In this document: positions 45,632 to 57,577 of the stretch, in pieces
Layout of the letters: every line of letters starts with the position of its first letter
Numbering within the stretch: position 1 is the first letter of the stretch
NCBI RefSeq assembly: GCF_015832195.1
Contig: NC_052046.1
Coordinates: forward strand, 33,198,911-33,262,910
Direction: 5' to 3'
Length of the DNA: 64,000 bases
Origin: Motacilla alba alba
Taxonomy: Eukaryota > Chordata > Aves > Passeriformes > Motacillidae
Notes under the pieces: generated by a model
Database searches by the model: none
Told to the model about the DNA's origin: nothing
What the model saw: only the letters and a program-made list of their open reading frames with translations
Position numbers and translations under genes: made by a program

Positions 45632-48600
45632 CTTTATGTCTCTCGGTATAAGTATATACTTTGGTCATTTGGCAAGTGAAAATATGTTCCAAGATTCCAC
45701 TGAATACTAAACCAGATCTAATAAATCCGGTATCATACTCTGTTTTATGCAGAGTCTATTCTTTCTGACTGAACCCCTATTGATTTGCAATCTGCTTCTT
45801 AGGGTACAAAGGTAACATAATGCATAGCTGTCAGATTAATTTCCAGAATTCTGTATCTGTCTTTATGTGCTGATTTTAGCAGAAATGAATGGAGATGAAT
45901 GTGCTGTGACTCAAGCTCAGATCGTGCTCAGGGCGCACTATATTGCCTACGCACACATCGGCATGCCATTCACCATTCTAGAAAACTCTCTTTTATAAAA
46001 GTTATTGTAGAAAATACCCCTTGAGCACCCTCTATGGAAGATACACTCTGAAAAATGTGTCTTTGGAAGCTTTCTTGTTCCAAGACTAAACAGATCTTGT
46101 TGAAAGGCTCATTTCTTGTGCTGAACCTGAAGGAGGTTCTTAGGCTATTCTGAATTAATCTGTGAATATTGTCTCCCTTTGTACATGATTAGGAAAATTT
46201 CAAAAGAAGTAATAATGAATCTGTAATTCCTTCAGGTCATGCAGTTTTAGCTGAGGAATCATTTTCCCTCCAAATGACCCAAGAGAATTACTGCAGTCTT
46301 TAGTTATGGCAGAAATCTATATTAAAGTTATTCTTACTTCTTTTGTCTAAAGCATGTGATCAAAGCCACATCTTGCAAATCTTCAGTCTTTTCTAGGAAT
46401 AGGATGGAAAATGAACACTTGGTTTAAAAATGCAAGCTTTGTACTCCGAGTTCCTGGTAGTGTTTATTATAGCACTTGTCCTGCTGCAATCAGTGAAACT
46501 TGGGATGCGCTGTTGTCACCAAAATTTGCCCATTGATTACCAAAAACTTAAATAGAAAAGAAAAAATCATATATAGTATGTAAGGGGGTTTTGCAAAATG
46601 AGTGCTTTTTCTTTGTTAGAGGTAGTTGCTTTCTTCCAGCCCTATTATTTTTTTTTTTGCTTTGGAATTATAAATGTAATCATAAAATGAATGTTTTAAT
46701 GTAACATTTTGTTATGGTCTGTGCTACCTGCATTGTTCTGCATTCACTGAAGGCAGTCTAATATTGCAGTCCAATGTTAAATGTGTCAAGTCTTTATTAT
46801 GATGCTTTGTGGCCTGAAAGAATCAGGAGGTATTCAGGCAAAGCATCATCTGTATATTTTTTCTAAATTTTTTCTACGCACTACTTCTGTATCTTGACAT
46901 TTCCTGCTGCTGATTTCTGAAAGTAGTGTCTCTGGCTCTCTTGCTAGCTGCTCAGCTTTCCTGCTCTGCTCTTCTCTAATGGCTTTGCAAATCTGAAGAA
47001 CTCTCTGGAAGTCCCATGAAGAGCAAGACTACATGTTGGACAACCAAATTAACAGTGAAAACAGCAGCAAGAATACGTTTGAAAAGGTACATGCCAGGGT
47101 TGCTCAAGGATGTGAAGTTTAACATAGCAGAAGAGTGAGATCAGTATACTCACCTCACCTCCTGGAGATGTAACTAAAATCTGCTGTTAAGGAACAGGAA
47201 GGACAACAATCTCTTAACAGAGAATGTAAAATTAATTTCTTCCTAGAATCTGTTTGAGCTTTTAAAGTACTGGAGGTTTAGTTTAGATGTTTAGGATATG
47301 TCATGGTTTAGATTACATTGGATTTGTGTGATGACTGCATTTGTTTCCTCTCCATAATGAAGATCACTTGTATGCATTAGTGTAAACATAGTATTGTACA
47401 AATACTATTAGCTAAAGCTTAATATTTTTATGTTATTAGTGGGGTTTAGGGCATTTTATCTTAGGTAGTGCCATTGTATTGATTTATGTGGCATGTTTTA
47501 ATAATCCATGCAGGTGTAGAATAGACAGGAAATCACTCTGAAGTACAGAAGTTTTTGAATGTTGAAGGACACCAGGTCAATTAACTTGCCTGGCATGCAT
47601 TATAAGTCTGTTTCACCAGAGAAATGGATTGTTTCATATGAAAAGTAGTGATAACATTCCTGCATTTTATAAATCTATTTCACATAAATAGCCAGTAATC
47701 AATTTATATTTAAGAAGTGTGATTTGGTTTTGGATGTCTGAAAAGAGGCAACACAAGTAATGTCTTGTGTGAGAACTCCACTGAGCTGCATATGCTGCTT
47801 GTCCCTAAATTCCTTATCATACATGATATTGACAGCGTGGCTTTGATTATTTTACATTCCCTGGAAATATAACAGGTTGAAGTTTTTAACTTTAGAGAAA
47901 TTTCAAATTTATGAAGGCTCTAGTGAAAACAATAGTCCTACTAGGAATTTAAAATAAAAAATTATACTTTTATATGACTAATTAGCTTAAAATATGGTAA
48001 CAATAAACTAATTTTCAAGTTTAGCACTAAATACATTCTCTCAGTAGAGAGATGGTCTTAGTAGAGCATTTGGTAGACAAGAAAATTTTAAATAGATCCC
48101 AAACGCCTTTCTGTGTAGCAGTAGAGGTCATTTTGCAAATTCTCATGGCCTTCCGTGTCACACGAAGACAATACGCGGAGACTTTCCCTTCCATACAGCT
48201 AAGAATTTACCAACTTTTTATATTTTTTTTCCCACCTGACAGCTAAAAATTACAACATGTTCAACCAGCAGAACAAACAATGTGAGAGGTCCCTTTCACA
48301 TTAACCTGACTCTGAGGGTAATTTGCTTCAATCTGGCTGGCTAGATTGGACTGAATAAGGATGTGATTCCTTTTCATAATGCTCTCTGCAGATTGTAAGC
48401 TCCAGAAGAAATGTGATATAGTTATTCAGGACAATAGCCTCTTATGTTCTAAGAATTAATTTCAAAGTGAAAGTATAATACTTTTGTTAAGTTACCAACA
48501 TAAGAAACACCTGTACCTTACTACTCATTGGCTCTTTATATACAACCATGGCTTGCTTTGCATCAAGGCTTTTTCTATTTTTTCTTGATACAAAGTCATA

Positions 48601-50083
48601 TTCTGATAAATTCTTTGTGTTTTTCTTTCTTTCAAATATCAGGAATTGATACAAGTGCACTGATGTGCTTAATGTCTTGGAGGGTTTATGGTTTTAAGTG
48701 GTCAAGTATACCTGAGCATTTCACTTTGACATTTTTATTTCCTCTGTTCTCTGCGGGGTATTCACTTTCTAAGGTCCCTTGGGCATTTCCACTTGACCAA
48801 CTCTTGTCTCAGTGCAGAGGTCCATAACATCACTTGTCTTTCCATTTCTTTACCTATGGTGCAGTGATTCTGAAGTTTATGGGGTTTCTTTCCTATCTTT
48901 TCTACTGAAAGCCCTGAGATTGTTATTGGGTATTTTCAGCAGAAGAATTAGAGGGTAGCGCTCTTACAGCATACAGTAGAAAGAAATTATTTATTTTTAA
49001 ACATTTTTTTGGACTTAACAGCTGTTCCACAGTTGACTGCAATGTCAACGTACTGAACTCAGCAACCAAAGTGTTTCCTCTCAGTCTACGCTTTCTATTC
49101 TTTCTAAACCCAAAAACTGTACTCGTGCTGCCAGTGTAGCAGAATACCTAACCTGCTCCAGCCAAAATGCGAAATAGCTTACAAAACCATGTGTCTCTAG
49201 AGCTTTGCCATTTGGGATTGTCTATTTTTTTAATATCGGTTCAGCTGTATGGAGGCTAAGCACCTGTGATAAGCTACAGAAAGCCTACTTGGGTTTTTTT
49301 GATCAAGGGGTTAGCTCCCAGAATAGATTTAGCTCAGGTGCGCAAGGTGAAATAACAAGGCCAGTCTGGTTGTCAGAAGCTGAACAGGAATCCAGGAAAA
49401 ACTGATTCTTGTTAGTCAGAAGGAAGGAGTTCAGGATTTCACAATGAGGTGCTTAGGCAACTCCTGAAGTGTGTAGTCATTCTTTATGTTTCCACACATC
49501 AGATGTTTTGGTTTTGGCTACCTGCTTTTAATAATTCGCACTAGAGAATGTTAGAATGTAAACCTTGCTGCAGAAAATTGCCAGCTTCAGTATGCTTGCT
49601 CTCTATTGAAAACCCAGATGTTTTATCTATGTCTTTTTTTTTTTTTTTAACATCTGTATTTCTGGATTCAGTTTTGGACTTCTATAGTTCTAGATAACTT
49701 TATGGGAAATATTTAAGGACCACATGAAGAACTGAAACAAACATTTGTCTGGTAAAGCATTGGAAACAGATCTAGAGCAACTGTAGTGGAATGGCAAGTA
49801 CTCTACTGTAGTTAATTAGGTATTTCAATTCTTGATTTAGATATTCCTTGAGAATTCGTCTCCATACAATGATCAGTTTTATTCATCTACCTAGAAAACT
49901 CCATTTCTCATGAGGTGCCATCTAGCAATAATGTTGTAGCAGCTAAAATTTTCTACTTAGTGCTAAAGCTGTGACCAGAGGTTTTTCACAGTATGCTTGG
50001 TACTCATCATGGTACTCATTAGCAGCTCTTCCAGGACTATTAACCTCTCCCCAGTTCTTTCTCTATACACAAAACTTGGCCAG

Positions 50084-50637
50084 TGCTCTGGGTTGGCTGG
50101 GGTAATTTTCTTCCCAGTACAGGGCTGTGTTTTGGGTTTGTGCTGAACAGAGGGTTGATAATACAGAGATGTTTTTGTTATTGCTCAGCAGGGCTTACAC
50201 AGATCCAAGGCCTTTTCTGCTGTTTGTGCTTCCACGCTGGTGAGGAAGTTGGGGGTGCATGAGAGGCTGGGAGGAGACACAGCTGGGACAGGTGACCCCA
50301 ACTGACCAAAGGGATTTCCAGACCATGTGACATCATGCTCTGGGGAGGCAGTATAAAATAATATCTCCCCAATAAAGGGGGCGCAGAAGAATATGTGTTC
50401 CTGCAGTGATGGTGTCTGTTTTCCCAAGTCACCTTTATGTGTCCTGCTCTCTTGGAGATGTCTGCCCATGGGAATCAGTGAATTAATTCCTTGTTTTGTT
50501 TTCCTTGCATGCTTTTGCTCTCCCTATTAACCTGTTTTTATCCCAAAACATGAGTTTTCTGGCTTTTACCCTTCCCATTCTCTCCTTGATCCCACTGGTG
50601 GGGGAGGAGCAAGTAGCTGCTGGCTGAGATTAAAACA
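50084..50637 (+). mobile_element. Solo LTR of an endogenous retrovirus
   Basis: About 554 bases start TGCTCTGGGTTGGCTGGGG and end in GATTAAAACA, so TG...CA ends can be drawn. It has a TATA-like GCAGTATAAAATAA near 50350, AATAAA near 50371 and a T-rich, pyrimidine-rich 3' part. I recall this type as an abundant LTR in passerines. No gag, pol or env reading frame flanks it, so it appears to be a solo LTR. No clear target-site duplication is visible at these ends, so the exact ends are uncertain. Confidence 0.75.
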
Positions 50638-50707
50638 TAAAATCCAAGATGGCTATTCCTAAATTACGCTGTCAGAATGAACAATTGTATTCAAGAATCT
50701 GACTTGC

Positions 50708-50740
50708 TGAAGTTAGTTTGAAGTTAGTTTGAAGTTAGTT
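50708..50740. repeat. Three 11-bp tandem units
   Basis: TGAAGTTAGTT is repeated three times head to tail. Confidence 0.9.
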
Positions 50741-51654
50741 GACATGTGGTCTTATTTTAAGCAGAAGATCATCTACCAGTAACAAACAGTGAACATTGGT
50801 GGGGCAGATACTCCAGAATTGTACCTGCAGCCTGTTACCATGTGGTACAAAAAGCAAAGGAAGATACAATCCCTGCTTTGAACTCTTTTCCCTGGGACTG
50901 TCAGTCTTTTCCTTTCAACATCAACAGATTCAGTGGTGGTTTATAAAAAAAAATAAAAACCAAATAAACCATGAAAAACAAACAAAGAACCCCAACCTCT
51001 CTCCCTCCTAAAAAAACCAGCACCAAAACAAACTACTAGAGTTCAGGCCTAGAGAAATCTGTCAGAAAACTAAAGGTTTTTAAAAAGTACTTAAATGGAA
51101 AACAGGGAATGTAAGGTTTTTCTGTCCAAAATATTGAGTCACAATTACGATCCTGCACTAAAATTGGAAAGAAGCCCCAATTTATTTCTGCAAATATTAT
51201 GGCAGTTTTGTCCAGACCTTATCATTCTTATGTCACATGCAAACAATCATGTTTAATAGATTCTGTATTTCTGGGAACTATTTTTAGATAAAGGCAAACT
51301 CTCCCAACTGTTTTGCTGCTTGAAGTAGCCACCCAGAGTTGCATTCAAAATGTTAAGTCACTTAATTTTGGAAGGATTGACAATCAGGGATTTTAAAGGA
51401 GGTCTGCCTTTCGGACTGCTCCCTTAAACACTTTTTTAAAAAAATTGTTGAATGATGTACATGTAAGAGTGTGCACTCAGCTGCAAACATCAAAAAAACC
51501 CGCAAAAGCTGGGGTTAAAGATGTCAGAAGTGATTAAAGTATTCTGCTTATTAATCCTGTTATTACCCAAAGAATGGATTTTAAGTTCTGGAATCCTATC
51601 TGGAAAAACATCTTGAAGTACTGCGTTATAGATCAAACACTGGTTTTGGGTTTA

Positions 51655-51862
51655 AAAAGAAAAAACAAACAAACAAAAAAAAAAAACCAAGAACAAAACC
51701 CCACAAAAACAACAACAAAAACCAAAACCCAACCAACAAAAAAAAAAAAAAAAAAAAAAAAAACAAAAAAACACCGAAAACAAAAACTCAAAAAATCCAC
51801 AACCAAAACAAAACCAAAAATAAACCCACCTAACAAAACCAAAAATAAACCCACCTATAGTT
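51655..51862. repeat. A-rich AAAAC-type low-complexity tract
   Basis: About 200 bases made almost only of A and C on the plus strand, with a pure A run of about 26 bases at 51738-51763. It also contains a duplicated CAAAAATAAACCCACCTA segment near 51818-51856. Confidence 0.9.
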
Positions 51863-52239
51863 CTCAAATAATTGACAGCCCTTTCAGATGCGTTCAGTGT
51901 GAAAGTAGGAATGAAATGGACCCAAATTTGTCCTGGCAACATTCTTCATGCCATGACTTGATTTATTTTTAGTTGGTCTTTGCAGCTGAGAATTCCTTTT
52001 CTCATCCCATCTGTGTGCCTCGCTTGGAGCAGTTTGTTTTGTTGATGGGCATAAACATTTGAATCTGTCTGTGAGGAGGATTTGGTGGCTGGGGGAATTG
52101 GTAATAGACTATGGCGCATTTCTCCCCAAGGGTCACGAGTTCACATCCGTATCAGGTCAATAGTGGCAGAAAGTCATTACGGATCTGGCTGGCATCTGCC
52201 TCGTGGCCGCTGCCAAATCATTTAACAATCGCTGTCCAT

Positions 52240-53010
52240 TTCCACGTGGCCAGGTGTTTTCCTTTCTTCCCCGCAGCAGACCCCCTCCGACAGCCCTTAC
52301 TACCTGCTTCCAGGGCAGGGACACGCTTCCCTTTCGTAGCGGGGCCCCTTCAGCCCCGGGACGCCCCCGGGGACCGGCGGCTCCTGCGCCCGCCGCAGCT
52401 CCGCTCGCCTCGGGGAGGGCAGCAGGGCGGTGTCGCCCGTGTCACACGGCGAGGCCGGGCGCCCGTCCCGACCCGCTCGGGGACACGGCAGGGCCCGGGG
52501 GGCCTCGAGGCGGCGGCGGCGGCAGCGACCCCCGCCCGCCCCGCCGGGCCCCGAGGGCGCCCCCCGAGGGCTCTCCGGGACTCTGCACCGCCCGCGGACC
52601 CGCCGGGCGCGATCCCCGGCAGCGACCCCCGCTGACACCCCGGCAGCGACCCCCGCTGACACCCCGGCAGCGACCCCCGCTGACACCCCCGGCTCCGCCG
52701 CGGTGGCGGCCGCTCCCGCGCAGCCTTCTCTGCGCCGCCCCCGTGCCCGGCCCCGGGGCGCGCTGCCAGCGGCTTTTTCGGGCAATTTCACCGAGTCTTG
52801 CCGCGCTTCGGCCGCTTGCCGATTGCGGGGAAGTAGAAGTGGGGGGCGGGGGGCAGTGCCTGGCTTCGGCTTGGGAAAGGCTCGGGAGGCGGGGGGTGCC
52901 CCGGGCCGCCCTGCCCTCACCGCCGCTTGGGCCTGGGGAGCGGTGCCCGCTTGAGCGGGGCTCGCTGCCCTCGCCGGTCTCGCGTTGGGAGCACCACGTT
53001 TTAAACACGT
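52240..53010. promoter_or_regulatory. CpG island about 4 kb upstream of PRDM6
   Basis: A sharp rise in G+C and CpG density. Open frames of 174-280 codons on both strands at once mean stop-poor composition, not proteins. It might be an alternative or divergent promoter of PRDM6 or of a non-coding RNA, but no exon can be shown. Confidence 0.6.
52614..52685. repeat. 24-bp tandem repeat, three exact units, in a CpG island
   Basis: CCCCGGCAGCGACCCCCGCT plus GACA repeated three times without change. The period is a multiple of three, so it gives PAATPADT-like peptides in an open frame that I regard as non-coding. Confidence 0.92.
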
Positions 53011-53492
53011 GTGTAGTGATAGGTCCGTGCAGAGCCATTGTGTAGAGCCTTCCTCGATCCCTTCTTCTCCCCCTCTTCTTCTCTTCGAGGGGAACTGGAA
53101 TCCGAACGGTGAGATGTAGAAGAGCGCGAATCCTCGTGAATCCCATCTGAATAAATGTCTATATTAATGAATTATTAACTCGGCCGCTCGTGACCTTAAA
53201 ACTGGAATGAGGAGACGCCTAGGGCAAGAAGGAAAGCTGCTGAATCCTTTATCGGACTCCTGTCAGAGGTAACCGACCATTTGTCTTCCCCAGATCAGGA
53301 GAATTAATTAATATGAAAGGCAAACTTTTTAATTGTGTGTCAAACGAAATCAGATATGGTGTCCCCGATTCAATCCCTTGCTAAAAGGGGTTTAGCTCCC
53401 TTTTCTAACCCAAGACTAAAATAAAGCCTTCAATATTCCAAAGAGAAGGGTATCCTTCATAAGTGTTGTTTACTAAACAAAACCCAACCAAG

Positions 53493-53587
<95 letters not shown>

Positions 53588-54150
53588 CAGAAAACCCCAC
53601 AAAACACAACCAAACACCCTAAAAGGAAAAAAAAAAAAAAGCGCAGGGAAAATGATGAATTTGGGTAGTTAATTTATCGATCTTGGCTCCTCTTCCCGCT
53701 TGTTTTATTTTAGAGGTCATTAATCAATGAAGAAAAACACCACCGTGTTCCCCCTTTGCATTTAATACATTTACCCTCCTTATTTATTTCTTTTGAACAA
53801 ATTCCTAGCAAATATTCACCAATCGATTCGTAGGCGATGGATTTTTATAAAGGTTTGATCGCCTTCTAAACAGTCAATGTGATTTGTTTCAGCACTCGTC
53901 CTCTAAATAATGAAAAAGCCTGAGAGAAGAGGAAGGAGATGGCAGTAGTTAAAGCTTCCTTTCTTTTTTTTTTTTTTTTTTTCCCTCATCTTTACATCCA
54001 GGAGCAAAGTAATGAAATTTTTTAAATTTTTTTTTAAATGCCAAACTCGCAGCAAGAGCAAACCCAAGAAATAGTAACAAATAGACGAACTCGAGGGAGA
54101 CAGAAGGGACGCGCACAAACCGATCTTCCTGGGCAAGCGAGACCAGAGGT
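53011..54150. other. AT-richer valley between CpG islands
   Basis: Unique-looking sequence with a (GAAA)22 tract and a T-run at 53964-53982. Stretches such as 53140-53420 and 53690-53880 look complex and might be conserved non-coding DNA, which cannot be tested here. Confidence 0.5.
53500..53587. repeat. (GAAA)22 tetranucleotide microsatellite
   Basis: About 88 bases of uninterrupted AAAG units about 3 kb upstream of the likely PRDM6 first exon. It is likely length-variable. Lys/Glu and Phe/Leu open frames across it are artefacts. Confidence 0.97.
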
Positions 54151-54159
54151 CAGGGTTGG

Positions 54160-54700
54160 CTAAAGCCACCCCGGGGAGCTGCAGGTTCAGGGCTGGGAGC
54201 CCTGCTGGCGGATCTGCCTGCTGGCTCTTCCCGAGGGAATGGAGGGGCCAGGAGCGGAGATGTTTTGGAGAGACTGGGCGAGAAGCCGTCCTCTGCCCTG
54301 GCGAGACGCGCCGCTGCCTTTCTCGCCGGCCCGGCGCAGGGAGCCCCCTCGCCCCGCCCGGCGCTCGGCACCGGCGCTGACCGGCGGCTCACTGACCTTC
54401 CCCACGGGGACTCTCCCTTCCCACCCTCGGTCGAGTGGACCCGGTGCAGCGGGGCTTCTTGTGGCTAAGGACAAAAGCCAAATGACAAGGCGCGGTGCGC
54501 CCACCGGCCCTCGCCACCCCCGCCAGGGTGAGTGACCGAGCGGAGCGGCGGCAGAGCCGGGCCCGGGCTGCTGAGGGCACTGGCTCCCTCACTGCCGTCC
54601 GCAAGCCTGAGGACCGGCGAAGACGGCCAGCCTTCCTTCTTCCTCTCCTCTGGCTCGGCAGGGTCCCGGCGTGCCAAGGGAGTCTGTAAATTTTATTCTG
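54160..54700. promoter_or_regulatory. Second CpG island upstream of PRDM6
   Basis: GC- and CpG-rich block with several overlapping open frames on both strands. CCGCCAGG|GTGAGTGACC near 54525 could be a splice donor of an upstream non-coding exon, but support is weak. Confidence 0.5.
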
Positions 54701-55000
54701 CCGCCTTGATCGCTCAAAGCGCTACTTTTCTGTCTGTTAAAAAAAAATGCCAAAAGCCACATATTGAAGTACTCCTGAATATGAACCCTCACGGAACACT
54801 TCTGTTTACAACTCGAAGCCAATGCAGGTATTGACAATGTACTTAAATCCATTGGTTAGGATCTTTCCTCTACTTCATCACATTTTTCTAGCGCGAAACG
54901 AATTTTTCAGATTGCTACCACTAAAAGCAATTCACTATTTTCGAAAGAAGTCCAGTGAGGGAAACAACCATAGCACAGATGTGCACGTTGGGTAAAAAAA

Positions 55001-55003
<3 letters not shown>

Positions 55004-55052
<49 letters not shown>
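55004..55052. repeat. Poly(A) run of about 49 bases
   Basis: A homopolymer preceded by GGTAAAAAAAGGTA. No retrocopy body is recognised on its 5' side, so it is listed as a simple repeat. Confidence 0.95.
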
Positions 55053-55055
<3 letters not shown>

Positions 55056-56219
55056 TCTGATGGGGAGGAATGAAATTGTGACCAGGAGCAGGAAGGAGGC
55101 ATTGTATTAATGCAGTGAAAACAGAGAAAACCAAGCGCGCCCACTGTCAGTGCGCCCAACGCTGACGGCCAGCGACGGTGCGAACAGACTCCCAGCCCGC
55201 ACCTCTGTTCCCGAGCTGAGCGGCAACGCTGCGGAACTACAGAAAGAGGATCAAGAGAGCGAGAGGGGTGAAAATTATTACATATTGCATCATGGAATTG
55301 ATGAAAGACTTAAAGAAGGTTTTTATACCCAACTTTATAACCCCTAAAAATGGGTGCTGGGGGTGTTCCTACTTGTGTTTGCCTTTAATTTAGGTGTTAT
55401 CAATCTATACAGCAGATGACGGATGACCTTGTCAAAATGACTCCAGTCAAAACATTTTTTGCCCCAGCCCTGTTCAAATTTGTGTTAAAATGTCCTGCCT
55501 TAGACACAGACGAAGTCTAAACAGCAGCAGCTTTCCCAGGCTCTGCGAGAATGAAGGGTGGGAAAGAAACAAACTAGAATCAGGGTGGGGAGAATGGCGA
55601 AAACATTTTACGCGCTCACACGTAACGTTTGTAGGAAACTGTGCATTCGGTATCAATGTAACACCTGTCTACGAGGGCTCTTCTGACACTAGAGAGATGT
55701 TTTGGTAAGCTAAACAGTTTGTGCATTTTGTCCTAAATGTAAGGCATAATATATACCTAAGAGATTATAGTTCTTGTCTGGTTTTTCATACGGTCTAAGA
55801 AAGAAACTGAAAACCTGTTAAATACTCACTGATATGTGAGCTCAACAACTGAGCAGTGGGGCGGGAAACCCAAGTTTTTAAGCAGAGTGGGGACGAAAAG
55901 TCACTAGAGATGAGGTGTTTCTCGCCACAGGTTGCATCTCCCTCTGGCTTATTTCTTGCACTGCGCTGTAACCAGAAGTACAAAGAGCAGGAGTGAGGCG
56001 TGCTAGTGGTGCTCGAGGATGCAAGGTCTGAGGAAGAAGAAGCTCTGGGGCGGTGGGTTCCCTCAGCTGTGTGGGACGGGTCCCAGGTGGCTGAGGGGAA
56101 AAGGAGGCGTGTCATCCAGCTCACAGGTTAAGCGAACTATTTGAGACAGTATCAAGACAGGCCGGGTAGGTGTCTAAAATCCACCCTAACCCCTGAGGGG
56201 CAAAAGCGAGTGAGGCGAG
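55053..56219. other. Upstream region of PRDM6, nothing coding
   Basis: Unique-looking sequence with moderate G+C. The 109-codon minus frame at 56124-55795 has no motif. Confidence 0.5.
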
Positions 56220-56385
56220 AGAGCAGCTAGCGGGAGGCTGGCCGAGTGCGCGGCGCTGGGGCCGGCGGGGTGGGGAGCTCCCGGCGCTCGCCGGGATCCC
56301 GCTCGGGAGGGCGCCGGTCCTCCGCTCCCCTCCGTCCAGGTAAAAGCCAAAAGCCCAACTCTTCTCGGGGCGATTGTGCTTCGGA

Positions 56386-56530
56386 GCTGGGAGGGGGAGT
56401 GGGGGGGGCGGGGAAGAGAGAAAGAAAAAGGGGGGGGGAGGAGACCGGAGGGAGGGAAACTGGAGAGAGGGAGAGAGGTAGAAGGCTGGGGGGTGGGAGG
56501 GAGGGAAGGAGGAGGGAAGGGAAGGAAGGG
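56386..56530. repeat. Homopurine (GA/G-rich) tract just upstream of the PRDM6 first exon
   Basis: About 145 bases are almost all purine on the plus strand, with G-runs of seven or more and many GGGAGGGA words. It can bind GAGA/MAZ/SP-type factors or form triplex or quadruplex structures; that is inference. Confidence 0.85.
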
Positions 56531-56600
56531 GCACTTTAAAAGTTGAGCAAGGAACAAAGTGGGGGAAGTTGCCAAAAAAAGAGCTCTGCATCCAGACTTA
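56528..56600 (+). promoter_or_regulatory. PRDM6: Candidate PRDM6 core promoter
   Basis: CACTTTAAAAGTTGAG around 56531-56545 contains a TTTAAAAG TATA-like element right after the purine tract. A start site about 30 bases on would give a first exon of roughly 360 bases ending at the donor at 56931. Inferred only from position. Confidence 0.35.
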
Positions 56601-56931
56601 CTGGTAACTTCCCGATCCCTCCCCTCCTTCTCGTACACACCACACACACTTGTATTTTGCGCTGTCGTAAAACCCACGTGTCTCGCTCAGAGCCTGCCAG
56701 AGCCGAGCCGAGCGCCCGGCCGCGACTGCGATGCGCAGCCACAGCAGAGGGAGCCCGGTGGCTCGCAGCTAGCCGTCCCTCCGGTCCCCGGAACCCGGAG
56801 AAGCATCACCCCGCTCCTGCGTGGACAAAGACCAGAGAAGTCTTTCCTCCCGGCCGTTGTCCGGCTCGAAGGCTCCCGGAACAGCCGACACCTCCGGACG
56901 CCGCCCGTGCAGCAGCGCTCACCCCGCTCAG
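56565..56931 (+). other. PRDM6: Probable PRDM6 non-coding first exon (start approximate)
   Basis: A strong donor, CTCAG|GTAAGG, at 56931/56932 ends a GC-rich stretch, and the coding exon downstream begins after a strong acceptor (CTCCACAG, 57569) eight bases before the ATG. A coding exon with only eight leader bases needs a separate upstream leader exon, and this is the best candidate. The 5' limit is a guess from the TATA-like element. Confidence 0.5.
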
Positions 56932-57577
56932 GTAAGGCAGACCCGGCCCGGGGCCCCTCCGACTTGTCCGGCACAGCGGGGCACCTTCTCCCGGGGCAGG
57001 GCACTGCCGGCCCGCGCCCTCCGCCTGTGAGCGCCCGAGTGGAAAACAGCAGCGGCCGGAGAGGAGAGGGAAGACCCGCGCGTGTGTGCGTGTGACTGAA
57101 CTTCCCTCCGCCTCCTCCTCCTCCTCCCTGTTGTCAGCGGAGAGTCGTTTGCTTCCGCGGAGAGAGGGAAGAAAGTGAAAAGAGAAGACAGTGCGTGCGC
57201 CGGGGACGGGGTGAGCAGCGCGGGCTCTGCGGCCGCGGGCCGGCGTAAGGGGCTGCCCGCCACCGCCCGCGCCCTGCCCGTGCTCCGGGGCGGGCCCCGG
57301 TGGACAGCCTTGTCGTCCCGGCTACCACGTTTCTCGTCCTGGGGCTTTTCGGGACGAGGCTTTCTCCTGACCAATCTGGCCACAGACAGGGGAAGATACG
57401 GGCGCACGGTCCCGCCGCCGATCCCGCAGAGCCGCGGCGCAGAGCCCACGCGTAGCCCAGTGTGTCCGAGCGTGTGTCCGAGCGTGTGTCCGATCGCGGG
57501 GTCGGGGCGGCCCTGCCAGGGCGGGGCGGGGGTCTCACGTCTTCTGTTCCCTTCCTCTCTGCTCCACAGGCAGAGCG

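Larger units (their letters stand above)
41701..50083. other. Intergenic, gene-poor stretch upstream of PRDM6
   Basis: AT-rich sequence of 8.4 kb. It contains an A/C-rich tract (42440-42545), a 32-base tandem duplication (45403-45466) and a (TG)n run (45595-45629). Short open frames such as 44367-44711 have no recognisable content. Enhancers for PRDM6 could lie here but cannot be shown from one sequence. Confidence 0.5.
50638..52200. other. Intergenic, low-complexity rich
   Basis: Contains three TGAAGTTAGTT units (50708-50740), A/C-rich tracts (50945-51030 and 51655-51862) and otherwise unique-looking sequence. The 132-codon Lys-rich open frame at 51574-51972 is produced by the A-rich tract. 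Confidence 0.65.

Noticed and set aside
51574..51972. 132-codon Lys/Thr-rich open frame
   Set aside because: Produced by an AAAAC-type low-complexity tract.
52203..53146. Open frames of 174-280 codons on both strands at 52.2-53.1 kb
   Set aside because: Stop-poor CpG island composition with a 24-bp tandem repeat; peptides are Pro/Arg/Ala-rich in every frame and match no family.
55004..55052. Poly(A) run as the tail of a processed pseudogene
   Set aside because: No retrocopy body or target duplication is seen upstream of the run.
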